Source: UBA6382 sp964596865
Lineage (GTDB): Bacteria > Bacteroidota > Bacteroidia > Bacteroidales > Bacteroidaceae
Direction: 5' to 3'
Assembly: GCA_964596865.1 (NCBI GenBank)
Contig: CAZQVW010000170.1
Coordinates: 1 to 5,457 of the forward strand
DNA length: 5,457 bases
Shown one piece after another: positions 1 through 5,457 of this stretch; within the stretch, counting starts at the first letter, position 1, and each line of letters starts with the position of its first letter. Made by a program: the position numbers and the translations under genes. The notes under the pieces were generated by a model that was given only the letters and a program-made list of their open reading frames with translations, was not told where the DNA came from and made no database searches.

Positions 1-218
1 CTATTATCCACGATGAGCAATACCGCGATTACTCAAACGCAGATATTGACCGTTATTATAAGGAGAAAGAGAGCCTTGAAGAAAATCGCCACTTTGTGGA
101 GATAAATCACAAGCAGACGCTCGCTCAAATCTTCACAGACATCCGCTATCGCGGCGATGATTGCAGAGCCATGTCCGCCACTCTGATTGAGGCTCTTAAG
201 CATCAGGGATTCCTTTGA
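1..218 (+). CDS. C-terminal fragment of an unrecognised protein
   Basis: An open frame enters from the left edge, reading from base 3, and runs 71 codons to TGA at 216-218. The visible part is hydrophilic and rich in charged and aromatic residues. It begins IIHDEQYRDYSNADIDRYYK, continues through a helical-looking stretch with KEKESLEENRHFVEIN, and ends in ALKHQGFL. I see no membrane segment and no motif that fixes a family, so no function is assigned. Codon use resembles the downstream genes, and the other two forward frames are closed by stops within this stretch, which supports real coding. The gap to the next gene is 113 bp with no obvious promoter, so co-transcription with the B3/B4 gene is possible. 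The start and most of the protein lie outside the window. Confidence 0.6.
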   Translation, partial: IIHDEQYRDYSNADIDRYYKEKESLEENRHFVEINHKQTLAQIFTDIRYRGDDCRAMSATLIEALKHQGFL

Positions 219-331
219 TGGAGAGACGAGAAATTTCTGACGCCAAAGAATGTTCCTCTGTTGCGGAAGGTTTCGCACACACACGGCAAAGAAATCGTTA
301 ATAAACACAAGAATATTAGTATAGCCCAATA

Positions 332-1006
332 ATGCTGACAAGAAAGGAAATAATCGTAGAAGACGGCATACGCAAAGCGTGCCACAACTTTTCAGGCGCA
401 GCCGTCTATGCCTGCGTAGCTAACACAGAGCGTTCCGCCGCTTTATGGAGCGAAATAGAAACCACCCTCACCAACATTGCCGCCCGCTACACCACCGAAA
501 CGCTCAAGCAAATCCCGGGAATCTCCGCCACCCGCCAGATTTATCGCAAGCTCGGCAAAGACCCCAGCCGCTATCGCCCCTCAAACGAAGCTCTTATACG
601 CAGGGTGATGCAGGGAAAAGGGCTTTACCAAATTTCCACCTTAGTGGACGCCGTCAATCTGGCCAGTATAGAATACGCCTATAGCATTGGGGGATTTGAT
701 TACAACAAAATAGAAGGCGACACCATCAGCCTTGGCGTGGGCAAGCACGACGAGCCATACGAAGGCATCGGGCGCGGTCCGCTAAACATCGAGGGCCTAC
801 CCGTCTACCGAGACAACATTGGCGGCATCGGCACCCCCACCAGCGACAATGAGCGCACCAAGCTCTCGCTCAACACCACGGCTATTCTGGCTGTCATCAA
901 TGGTTATGATGGCGACAAAGCCCATGTTCTGGATTGTGCGCAGCGCTTTGCACAACTATTAAAAACCTACTCCTCGGCCACGCAGATAGACATTCAGGAG
1001 TTCTAA
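332..1006 (+). CDS. Stand-alone B3/B4 domain protein (PheRS-beta editing-domain homologue)
   Basis: The 224-residue protein belongs to the B3/B4 domain family. In the phenylalanyl-tRNA synthetase beta chain this domain hydrolyses mis-charged Tyr-tRNA(Phe); the free-standing versions have no settled role. Family hallmarks are easy to see: ATRQIYRKLGKDPSRYRPSN (residues 66-85), then EALIRRVMQGKGLYQISTLVD (84 onward to about 106), IGGFDYNKI (119-127), and a C-terminal block with YEGIGRGPLNIEGLPVYRD (143-161) and GTPTSDNERTKLSLNTTA (167-184). There is no signal peptide or membrane helix, so it should be cytosolic. The length fits a single-domain member, with no synthetase catalytic core or anticodon domain attached. 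The ATG at 332 is the first usable start after an in-frame TAG at 317-319 and has no Shine-Dalgarno, as is usual in Bacteroidetes. A role in tRNA proofreading or another RNA-linked hydrolysis is inference. The family call is secure, the function is not. Confidence 0.9.
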   Translation: MLTRKEIIVEDGIRKACHNFSGAAVYACVANTERSAALWSEIETTLTNIAARYTTETLKQIPGISATRQIYRKLGKDPSRYRPSNEALIRRVMQGKGLYQISTLVDAVNLASIEYAYSIGGFDYNKIEGDTISLGVGKHDEPYEGIGRGPLNIEGLPVYRDNIGGIGTPTSDNERTKLSLNTTAILAVINGYDGDKAHVLDCAQRFAQLLKTYSSATQIDIQEF

Positions 1007-1012
1007 AAACAA

Positions 1013-1079
1013 GGCAAAAGGTTGTTCCCAAAATCGGAGATTCTCCATATCCGTTTTGCCAATTTTGCTTTTATATTTT
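1013..1079 (+). terminator. Possible branched intrinsic terminator after the B3/B4 gene
   Basis: GGCAAAA at 1013-1019 pairs perfectly with TTTTGCC at 1054-1060, and two more G-C pairs can form inside if one G is bulged. The enclosed 34 bases hold a small palindrome, GGAGATTCTCC (1036-1046). The stem is followed by T-rich sequence to 1079 (TTTTGC, TTTTATATTTTT). It lies 7 bp after the stop codon and well before the galM promoter, a sensible place to end transcription. The large interior makes it weaker than a simple hairpin. Confidence 0.35.
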
Positions 1080-1118
1080 TCAGACCTATCACGGCCGTGG
1101 GGCGTCATACTTTCTTCA

Positions 1119-1142
1119 TTTTTTATTCCAGAAATGGAAAAA
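1119..1142. promoter_or_regulatory. Short inverted repeat upstream of the gal promoter, candidate regulator site
   Basis: TTCCA (1126-1130) and TGGAA (1135-1139) flank GAAA, and T and A runs on either side extend the pairing by about three bases around one bulged A. The centre lies about 65 bp upstream of the promoter -7 box. No T run follows on the + strand, so it does not look like a terminator. It could be an activator or repressor site for the gal operon, but such short dyads also arise by chance in A/T-rich DNA. Confidence 0.2.
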
Positions 1143-1175
1143 GACGGCGGATTATCATTTTTTTGTAACTGAAAG

Positions 1176-1206
1176 TTTGCATTTTGAGTATGATTACTTA
1201 TATTTG
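1176..1206 (+). promoter_or_regulatory. Bacteroidetes-type promoter for the gal operon
   Basis: A -33 element TTTG (1176-1179) is separated by 19 bp from TATATTTG (1199-1206), a full match to the -7 consensus TAnnTTTG of the Bacteroidetes primary sigma factor. Transcription should start a few bases after 1206, giving a leader of roughly 20-25 nt before the galM ATG at 1236. No comparable promoter is visible in the two short gaps further down the operon, so this one probably drives all three genes. Confidence 0.75.
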
Positions 1207-1235
1207 CATTGAAATTCCTTCTAACAAACCAGAAC

Positions 1236-2321
1236 ATGGATACAGTTACAAACAATTTGAGCGGCCTCAAAGCCGCCGATTTCCAAGAAATCATTCAGGG
1301 CAAGCAAACGAATCTCTACATTCTGAAGAATGCAGACGGTAACGAAGTTGGCATCACCAATTATGGCGGTGCCATTGTTTCTATTATGGTGCCCGACAGA
1401 GACGGCAACATAGCCAACGTGATTCAAGGGCACGACAACATTGATGGCGTCATCAATAGCCCCGAGCCATTTTTGAGCACACTGGTGGGCCGCTATGGTA
1501 ACCGCATTGCCAAGGGCAAATTCCACCTTAACGGCAAGGAATACCAGTTGGCTGTCAATAATGGCCCCAACCACCTCCACGGCGGTCCCACAGGATTTCA
1601 TGCCCGCGTATGGGATGCCGAGCAAATAAACGAGCAAACACTGGTTTTGCGCTATATATCGGCTTATTACGAGGAGGGATTCCCCGGCGAGCTGAAAATG
1701 ACCGTGCGCTATACGTGGACAGACGAAAATGAACTTATCATTGATTATCGTGGCACCACCAACAAGAAGACCATCGTCAATATGACCAGCCACGGCTTCT
1801 TCTCTCTGCAGGGATTGGGCCACCCCACCCCCGAGGCTTTGGATCAGATTGTGAGTATCAACGCCAATTTCTATCTGCCCATCGATGAGACTTCCATTCC
1901 CACCGGCGAAATCCTAAAGGTAAAGGGCACACCGTTTGATTTCACCGAGCCCAAGCCCGTGGGGCGCGACATTAATCAAGATAATGAACAATTGAAAAAC
2001 GGCACCGGCTACGACCATTGCTTTGTGCTCAACAAGAACGAAGTGGGCGAACTTTCGTTGGCTGCCACAGTGGTGGAGCCCAAGCATGGGCGCACAATGG
2101 AAGTCTATACCACCGAGCCCGGCCTGCAATTCTACACAGACAACTGGGCCGATGGCTTCCCCGGCACCCACGGCGCCACCTTTGGCAAACACTCCGCCCT
2201 CTGCTTTGAGGCGCAGCACTTCCCCGACAGCCCCAATAAGCCTCATTTCCCCTCGGTGGTGCTCAATCCGGGCGAAATCTACTCACAGCGCACTATCTAT
2301 AAGTTTGGCACCGACAAATAA
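1236..2321 (+). CDS. galM: Aldose 1-epimerase (galactose mutarotase)
   Basis: GalM interconverts beta- and alpha-D-galactose (also glucose) in the cytosol and supplies the alpha form that galactokinase needs. The 361-residue product is usual for the family and has no signal peptide, so the enzyme is cytosolic. Counting from the ATG, the active-site residues known from Lactococcus GalM can be placed: Arg90 in GRYGNRI, His115 in NHLHGG, His186 in NMTSHGFFSL (the catalytic acid), Asp260 in TGYDH and Glu325 in CFEAQHFPDSPN (the catalytic base). Spacing between them closely matches the reference. The frame also stays open upstream to a TTG at 1209, but that codon is only 2 bp past the promoter -7 box and so probably upstream of the transcript; ATG 1236 is therefore chosen. 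It is the first gene of the operon, 63 bp before the transporter. Confidence 0.95.
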   Translation: MDTVTNNLSGLKAADFQEIIQGKQTNLYILKNADGNEVGITNYGGAIVSIMVPDRDGNIANVIQGHDNIDGVINSPEPFLSTLVGRYGNRIAKGKFHLNGKEYQLAVNNGPNHLHGGPTGFHARVWDAEQINEQTLVLRYISAYYEEGFPGELKMTVRYTWTDENELIIDYRGTTNKKTIVNMTSHGFFSLQGLGHPTPEALDQIVSINANFYLPIDETSIPTGEILKVKGTPFDFTEPKPVGRDINQDNEQLKNGTGYDHCFVLNKNEVGELSLAATVVEPKHGRTMEVYTTEPGLQFYTDNWADGFPGTHGATFGKHSALCFEAQHFPDSPNKPHFPSVVLNPGEIYSQRTIYKFGTDK

Positions 2322-2384
2322 TCGCTTTCCTTTTTTGTTTGCAAATTCCTAAATTCAATAACAACTAAACATTTTTAATTTATC

Positions 2385-3680
2385 ATGAGTACTCAAAAGA
2401 AACAATGGGCAGCTATCATTGTAATGGTGGCCCTGTTCGCAATGATTGCCTTCGTAACAAACCTATGTTCACCGATGGCAGTCATCGTTAAAAACGACTT
2501 CGGCGCAAGCAACCTGCTGTCGCAAATCGGCAACTACGGCAACTTTATCGCCTATTTGGTGATGGGCATCCCTTCCGGCATGCTTATCAGCAAATTCGGC
2601 TATAAAAAGACGGCTCTTATCGGTTTGTTTATCGGTATTTGCGGTATTCTGATTCAATGGCTCAGCGGGCACGTGGGCAAGGAGAGCGCTTTCGTGGTTT
2701 ATCTGATTGGCGCATTTGTAAGCGGCTTCACAATGTGTATTCTCAACTGCGTTGTAAACCCCATGCTCAACATCCTGGGCGGCGGCGGCAACAAGGGTAA
2801 TCAGTATATCCAGATTGGCGGTGTTTTTAACTCTGCCGCTGCTGTGGCTTGCTACATTCTGATGGGAGCCCTCATCGGTGATGCTACCAAAGCCCATATC
2901 TCTGATGCCACTCCCGCCCTTATGATTGCGTTGGCCATCTTTGTGATTGGCTTTATCGTGATTGCGTTCACCCATATCGATGAGCCCGAGCAGGAGAAAC
3001 ATGAAGGCACAATTTCTCTCATCAAGGGCGCTTGCTCTTATCGTCATTTCGTTTTGGGTATCATAGCTATTTTCCTTTATATGGGTATCGAGGTGGGTGT
3101 GCCCACATACGTGATGCAGTATCTCACCACTGCTCCCGATGCAGCCACCCCCGGCCTTGGCATGGACGCAGGCATCGTGGGACTAATCGTGGCCGTTTAT
3201 TGGCTTATGATGTTGGTGGGCCGTTTGGTAGGCGCCAGCATCGGCGGCAAGGTTAGCAGCCGCACACTAATCACCATTGTTTCCATCGTTTGCATCGGAT
3301 TGGTTCTGTTCGGAATCTTTGCTCCCGCCGATGTTACCGTAAATGTTCCCGGCATTGATTGGGGCAAACTCCAGGTAATCTGGGCTTCTGTGCCCGTGGG
3401 CGTATTCGCATTCCTCCTTGTGGGTCTTTGCACCAGCGTGATGTGGGGCGGCATCTTCAACATGGCCGTAGAGGGACTGGGCAAATACACCGCCATTGCT
3501 TCCGGCATCTTTATGACGATGGTATTTGGTTGCGCCGTGATGGTAGCCATCGAAGCAGGTGTGGCCGACGCCTTTGGTTCGTTCAACGCCAGCTACTGGG
3601 TTATCGTATTGTGCGCCGCCTACATCCTCTTCTACGCATTGGTGGGCAGCCGTCCTTCCAAGAAGATTGAAGTGAAGTAA
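2385..3680 (+). CDS. gluP: Glucose/galactose MFS transporter, FucP/GluP-like
   Basis: The 431-residue inner-membrane protein is a member of the fucose-galactose-glucose:H+ symporter branch of the major facilitator superfamily. About twelve hydrophobic helices are visible, roughly at 8-29, 46-66, 75-94, 102-124, 142-164, 177-197, 221-244, 260-284, 292-314, 330-354, 366-392 and 402-421. A charged cytosolic loop at 198-220 divides the two halves. Family features include PSGMLISKFGYKK (63-75) after helix 2, NPMLNILGGGGN (125-136) after helix 4, and FNS (148-150), where the Asn aligns with a sugar-contact Asn of E. coli FucP. Helix 7 carries FLYMGIEVGVPTYV (230-243). By hand alignment the two acidic residues important in FucP (Asp46, Glu135) are Ser29 and Asn121 here, so the coupling mode is uncertain. 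Placement between galM and galK points to galactose and/or glucose; specificity is inferred. No Shine-Dalgarno precedes the ATG; the leader is A/T-rich. Confidence 0.88.
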   Translation: MSTQKKQWAAIIVMVALFAMIAFVTNLCSPMAVIVKNDFGASNLLSQIGNYGNFIAYLVMGIPSGMLISKFGYKKTALIGLFIGICGILIQWLSGHVGKESAFVVYLIGAFVSGFTMCILNCVVNPMLNILGGGGNKGNQYIQIGGVFNSAAAVACYILMGALIGDATKAHISDATPALMIALAIFVIGFIVIAFTHIDEPEQEKHEGTISLIKGACSYRHFVLGIIAIFLYMGIEVGVPTYVMQYLTTAPDAATPGLGMDAGIVGLIVAVYWLMMLVGRLVGASIGGKVSSRTLITIVSIVCIGLVLFGIFAPADVTVNVPGIDWGKLQVIWASVPVGVFAFLLVGLCTSVMWGGIFNMAVEGLGKYTAIASGIFMTMVFGCAVMVAIEAGVADAFGSFNASYWVIVLCAAYILFYALVGSRPSKKIEVK

Positions 3681-3709
3681 GCTCATTCTTTGAGCATATT
3701 GACAATATT
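3681..3709 (+). other. Small hairpins between the transporter gene and galK
   Basis: Directly after the transporter stop codon, GCTCA (3681-3685) and TGAGC (3691-3695) flank TTCTT; just beyond, ATATT and AATAT flank GAC (3696-3708). Neither is followed by a T run, so they are unlikely to stop transcription. They could affect mRNA processing or stability between the two cistrons, or mean nothing. Confidence 0.2.
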
Positions 3710-3739
3710 ATTTCAACAAACCTCACAAACTCAAGTATT

Positions 3740-4900
3740 ATGAAACTAACTATCGAAGACGTACGTTCCAGATTTATCAAGCATTTCGATGGCACAACCG
3801 GCAACGTATACGCAGCTCCGGGCCGCATCAATCTGATTGGTGAGCACACCGATTATAATAATGGCTATGTATTCCCCGGAGCTGTTACTCAGGGCATCAT
3901 CGCCGAGATTAAGCCCAACGGAACCCGCATCGTTCGCGCGTACAGCATCGACTTAAAGGACTATACCGAGTTTTCTATCGATGACGAGCAAGGTCCCACC
4001 GCTACTTGGGCGCGCTATATCTTTGGCGTGTGCCGTGAGATGATGGCTTTGGGCGTGCCCGTGGAGGGATTCAACACTGCCTTTGCAGGCGATGTGCCTC
4101 TGGGCGCCGGTATGAGCTCGTCAGCCGCATTGGAGAGCACATACGCTTATGGTCTCAACGACCTATGGGGCGACAATAAGATTGAGAAGATGGAATTGGC
4201 TCGCGTGGGCCAGCGCACCGAGCACAAGTATGTGGGCGTGAACTGTGGCATCATGGATCAAGCCATCTCTGTTTTGGGTAAGGCCGGTTCGCTCTTGCGC
4301 CTCGACTGCCGCTCCGGAGAATACGAGTATTTCCCATGGCACCCCAAGGGCTATCAGCTCCTGTTGGTGAACTCGTGCGTTAAGCATGAGCTCGTAGGGT
4401 CGCCCTACAACGAGCGCCGTCTCCAATGTGAGCACGTGGCCGAGATTATCGCGAAGAAGCACCCCGAAGTGAAGTCTTTGCGCGACGCAGACTACGCCAT
4501 GCTCGATGAGGTGAAGGGCGAAATCACGGGCGATGAATACAAGCGCGCCCATTATGTGATTGGCGAAATTGTTCGCGTCTTGGCAGTGTGCGATGCCTTG
4601 GAGCATGACGATTACGAAACCGTTGGCCAGATGATGTATGAGACCCACTACGGTCTTAGCAAGGAATACGAAGTTTCTTGCGAGGAATTGGATTTCCTTA
4701 ACGACGTGGCCAAAGAAGAAGGCGTAACCGGTTCCAGAATTATGGGCGGCGGCTTCGGCGGATGCACTATCAACCTGATTGCCGATGAACTGGTGCCCAA
4801 CTTCAAGAAAGTTGTAGTGGAGAAATTCCAGCAGAAGTATGGCAAGAAGCCCATCCTGATTGACGTGGTCATCGGCGATGGTGCTCGCAAGCTCTGCTAA
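3740..4900 (+). CDS. galK: Galactokinase
   Basis: GalK transfers the gamma-phosphate of ATP to alpha-D-galactose, giving galactose 1-phosphate, the first committed step of the Leloir pathway in the cytosol. The 386-residue protein has the normal family length and all three GHMP-kinase motifs. The galactokinase signature APGRINLIGEHTDYN spans 26-40, with the catalytic Arg29 and the sugar-binding Glu35, His36 and Asp38. The ATP loop PLGAGMSSSAALE spans 120-132. Motif 3, GSRIMGGGFGG, spans 331-341. Asp173 in CGIMDQ is the expected catalytic base. No key residue is missing. The ATG at 3740 lies 59 bp after the transporter gene with no clear promoter or Shine-Dalgarno between them, so it is read as the last gene of the gal operon. 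A strong terminator follows about 60 bp past the stop codon. galT and galE are not in the window. Confidence 0.97.
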   Translation: MKLTIEDVRSRFIKHFDGTTGNVYAAPGRINLIGEHTDYNNGYVFPGAVTQGIIAEIKPNGTRIVRAYSIDLKDYTEFSIDDEQGPTATWARYIFGVCREMMALGVPVEGFNTAFAGDVPLGAGMSSSAALESTYAYGLNDLWGDNKIEKMELARVGQRTEHKYVGVNCGIMDQAISVLGKAGSLLRLDCRSGEYEYFPWHPKGYQLLLVNSCVKHELVGSPYNERRLQCEHVAEIIAKKHPEVKSLRDADYAMLDEVKGEITGDEYKRAHYVIGEIVRVLAVCDALEHDDYETVGQMMYETHYGLSKEYEVSCEELDFLNDVAKEEGVTGSRIMGGGFGGCTINLIADELVPNFKKVVVEKFQQKYGKKPILIDVVIGDGARKLC

Positions 4901-4937
4901 TCACGGCCGAAAGAAGTCATTAGTTTTTAGAATATCC

Positions 4938-4955
4938 GATTTCCGTTTGGAAATC
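4938..4955 (+). other. Hairpin just upstream of the operon terminator
   Basis: GATTTCC (4938-4944) and GGAAATC (4949-4955) form a perfect 7-bp stem around GTTT. It is not followed by a T run and sits 6 bp before the terminator stem, so transcripts of galK would end in two hairpins in a row. A role in pausing or 3'-end protection is possible. Confidence 0.5.
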
Positions 4956-4961
4956 ACCTAT

Positions 4962-4998
4962 AAGGGTGTCCCGCATTCGTTGTGGGACACCCTTTTTT
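4962..4998 (+). terminator. Strong intrinsic terminator of the gal operon
   Basis: AAGGGTGTCCCGCA (4962-4975) pairs with TGTGGGACACCCTT (4981-4994): 14 pairs, thirteen Watson-Crick and one G-U, around the loop TTCGT. The right arm runs into six T residues (4993-4998). It is a textbook rho-independent terminator for + strand transcripts. The other strand lacks a good T run, so it is probably one-directional. Confidence 0.95.
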
Positions 4999-5113
4999 CG
5001 TGTGCAAAGAAAAGATATTCGCAGAAATTCATTCTCATATCATCAGACACATAGGCCAAGTTTGGGCAGGACTTGTACAAGGCTGCTGAAAAAGTCTTTG
5101 CGCGCACGCAATA

Positions 5114-5289
5114 TATTGATTGACGTAGGGGCAGGTTTTATACCTGCCCGCGAAATGGTGTTGCAATATTCTGTAATTTAGCCTATTAATTACGTCTGAA
5201 ATCAGCGGACAGGTATAAAGCACCCCAAAATTTTCGTACCTCAAATTTTGAGGACCCCGCAAAACCTGCCCCTACAGACCTAATCAATA
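5114..5289. repeat. Compound inverted repeat, MITE- or REP-like intergenic element
   Basis: GTAGGGGCAGGTTTT at 5125-5139 recurs as an exact reverse complement at 5261-5275. A second pair overlaps it: bases 5137-5151 match the reverse complement of 5205-5219 at 14 of 15 positions. TATTGATT (5114-5121) reappears inverted at 5282-5289, so the symmetry extends outwards with a 3-bp difference in spacing. The left arm alone also folds: GGGCAGGT (5129-5136) with ACCTGCCC (5142-5149). There is no transposase gene. I recall similar GTAGGGGCAGG...CCTGCCC sequences as dispersed intergenic repeats in several bacterial groups, but copy number cannot be judged from one window. It could be a non-autonomous mobile element or a REP-type hairpin repeat. 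Confidence 0.65.
5220..5260. repeat. 41-bp segment splitting the right arm, with a 15-bp palindrome
   Basis: These 41 bases have no counterpart in the left arm of the surrounding inverted repeat. They contain CCTCAAATTTTGAGG (5239-5253), a perfect dyad with 7-bp arms around a single central T, and ACCCC near each end (5222-5226 and 5254-5258). This looks like a small insertion into an originally simpler arm, or a part that the left arm has lost. Confidence 0.45.
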
Positions 5290-5419
5290 CATTAAGCGGA
5301 CATAAAGGCTTTTGATAGCGTAAAGCGACACAAATTTGGTCTGCTATTTTTTGTTTTCCCCCATCTAAATTCAAATTTCCACCATCTGATTTCAAAAAAT
5401 CCCGAGATAGTTTGCGTTC

Positions 5420-5451
5420 ACAGTGCTGTAACATTATGTTAACAGTACTGT
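5420..5451. promoter_or_regulatory. 32-bp bulged dyad, candidate operator at the right edge
   Basis: ACAGTGCTG (5420-5428) and CAGTACTGT (5443-5451) pair at all nine positions, one as G-T in RNA form. Inside them, TAACAT and ATGTTA (5429-5441) form a perfect dyad around one T, leaving only A5442 unpaired. Viewed as DNA, ACAGTGCTGT and the perfect palindrome ACAGTACTGT start 22 bp apart, about two helical turns, which suits paired protein binding. A weak promoter may overlap: TTTG at 5411-5414, then 20 bp, then TATGTT at 5435. Any controlled gene lies beyond the window. Confidence 0.4.
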
Positions 5452-5457
5452 TTAGAT

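Larger units (their letters stand above)
4999..5457. other. 459-bp stretch without a credible gene
   Basis: Open frames here are short (under about 85 codons), have no recognisable domain, and run across inverted repeats, so I annotate none. The stretch holds the inverted-repeat element described at 5114-5289 and the dyad at 5420-5451. Between them, A/T-rich sequence includes an approximate 21-bp duplication beginning CCATCT (5361-5381 and 5382-5402, about 14 of 21 positions alike). Nothing resembling a tRNA or rRNA gene or a CRISPR array is visible. Confidence 0.6.

Noticed and set aside
218..301. 27-codon frame whose ATG overlaps the first gene's stop (TGATG)
   Set aside because: It is very short and shows no recognisable feature or ribosome-binding signal; the overlap alone is not enough to call a gene.
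1209..1235. TTG start giving galM nine extra residues
   Set aside because: It is 2 bp past the promoter -7 box, so it probably precedes the transcription start, and ATG 1236 gives the usual family length.
959..1294. 111-codon minus-strand frame spanning the B3/B4-galM gap
   Set aside because: It runs through the gal promoter and into both neighbouring genes, with no recognisable domain.
1221..1823. 200-codon minus-strand frame opposite galM
   Set aside because: It lies wholly antisense to galM, which has all its catalytic residues, and its translation resembles no family; it reflects codon bias of the real gene.
2322..2384. Separate promoter for the transporter gene
   Set aside because: TTTG motifs are present, but no TAnnTTTG box lies at the required distance; co-transcription from 1176-1206 is simpler.
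2469..3047. 192-codon minus-strand frame opposite the transporter
   Set aside because: It is antisense to a clear 12-helix transporter gene and shows no domain.
5361..5402. Two 21-bp units as the start of a tandem or CRISPR array
   Set aside because: There are only two units with about two-thirds identity and no spacers; this looks like low-complexity A/T-rich sequence.
5186..5434. 82-codon minus-strand frame in the right-hand non-coding stretch
   Set aside because: It crosses the inverted repeat and its palindrome; part of its sequence is simply translated repeat.

Overview
The window looks like part of a chromosome from a Bacteroidales bacterium, most likely Prevotella-like. Three things point there. 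The gene order is aldose 1-epimerase, FucP/GluP-type sugar transporter, galactokinase. No gene has a clear Shine-Dalgarno sequence, and starts follow A/T-rich leaders instead. The one good promoter matches the Bacteroidetes primary-sigma consensus (TTTG, 19 bp, TAnnTTTG). The genus is an inference. All supported genes lie on the + strand.

Layout. Positions 1-218 hold the 3' end of an unrecognised gene. Positions 332-1006 encode a stand-alone B3/B4-domain protein, related to the editing module of the phenylalanyl-tRNA synthetase beta chain; a possible weak terminator follows. A promoter at 1176-1206 then opens a compact galactose operon: galM (1236-2321), a 12-helix MFS sugar transporter (2385-3680) and galK (3740-4900), with gaps of 63 and 59 bp. 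A short hairpin and a strong intrinsic terminator (4962-4998) close it. From 4999 to the right edge I find no credible gene, only repeat and dyad structures: a compound inverted repeat (about 5114-5289) built on a 15-nt perfect inverted pair, and a bulged dyad (5420-5451) that may be an operator for a gene beyond the edge.

How the genes work together. The transporter brings galactose and/or glucose across the inner membrane, GalM interconverts the anomers, and GalK phosphorylates alpha-D-galactose to galactose 1-phosphate. The next Leloir steps (uridylyltransferase, UDP-galactose 4-epimerase) are not encoded here and must come from elsewhere in the genome.

I see no evidence of a previously undescribed multi-gene system. 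The items most worth a second look are the lost acidic residues in the transporter, the repeat element downstream of galK, and the dyad at the right edge.
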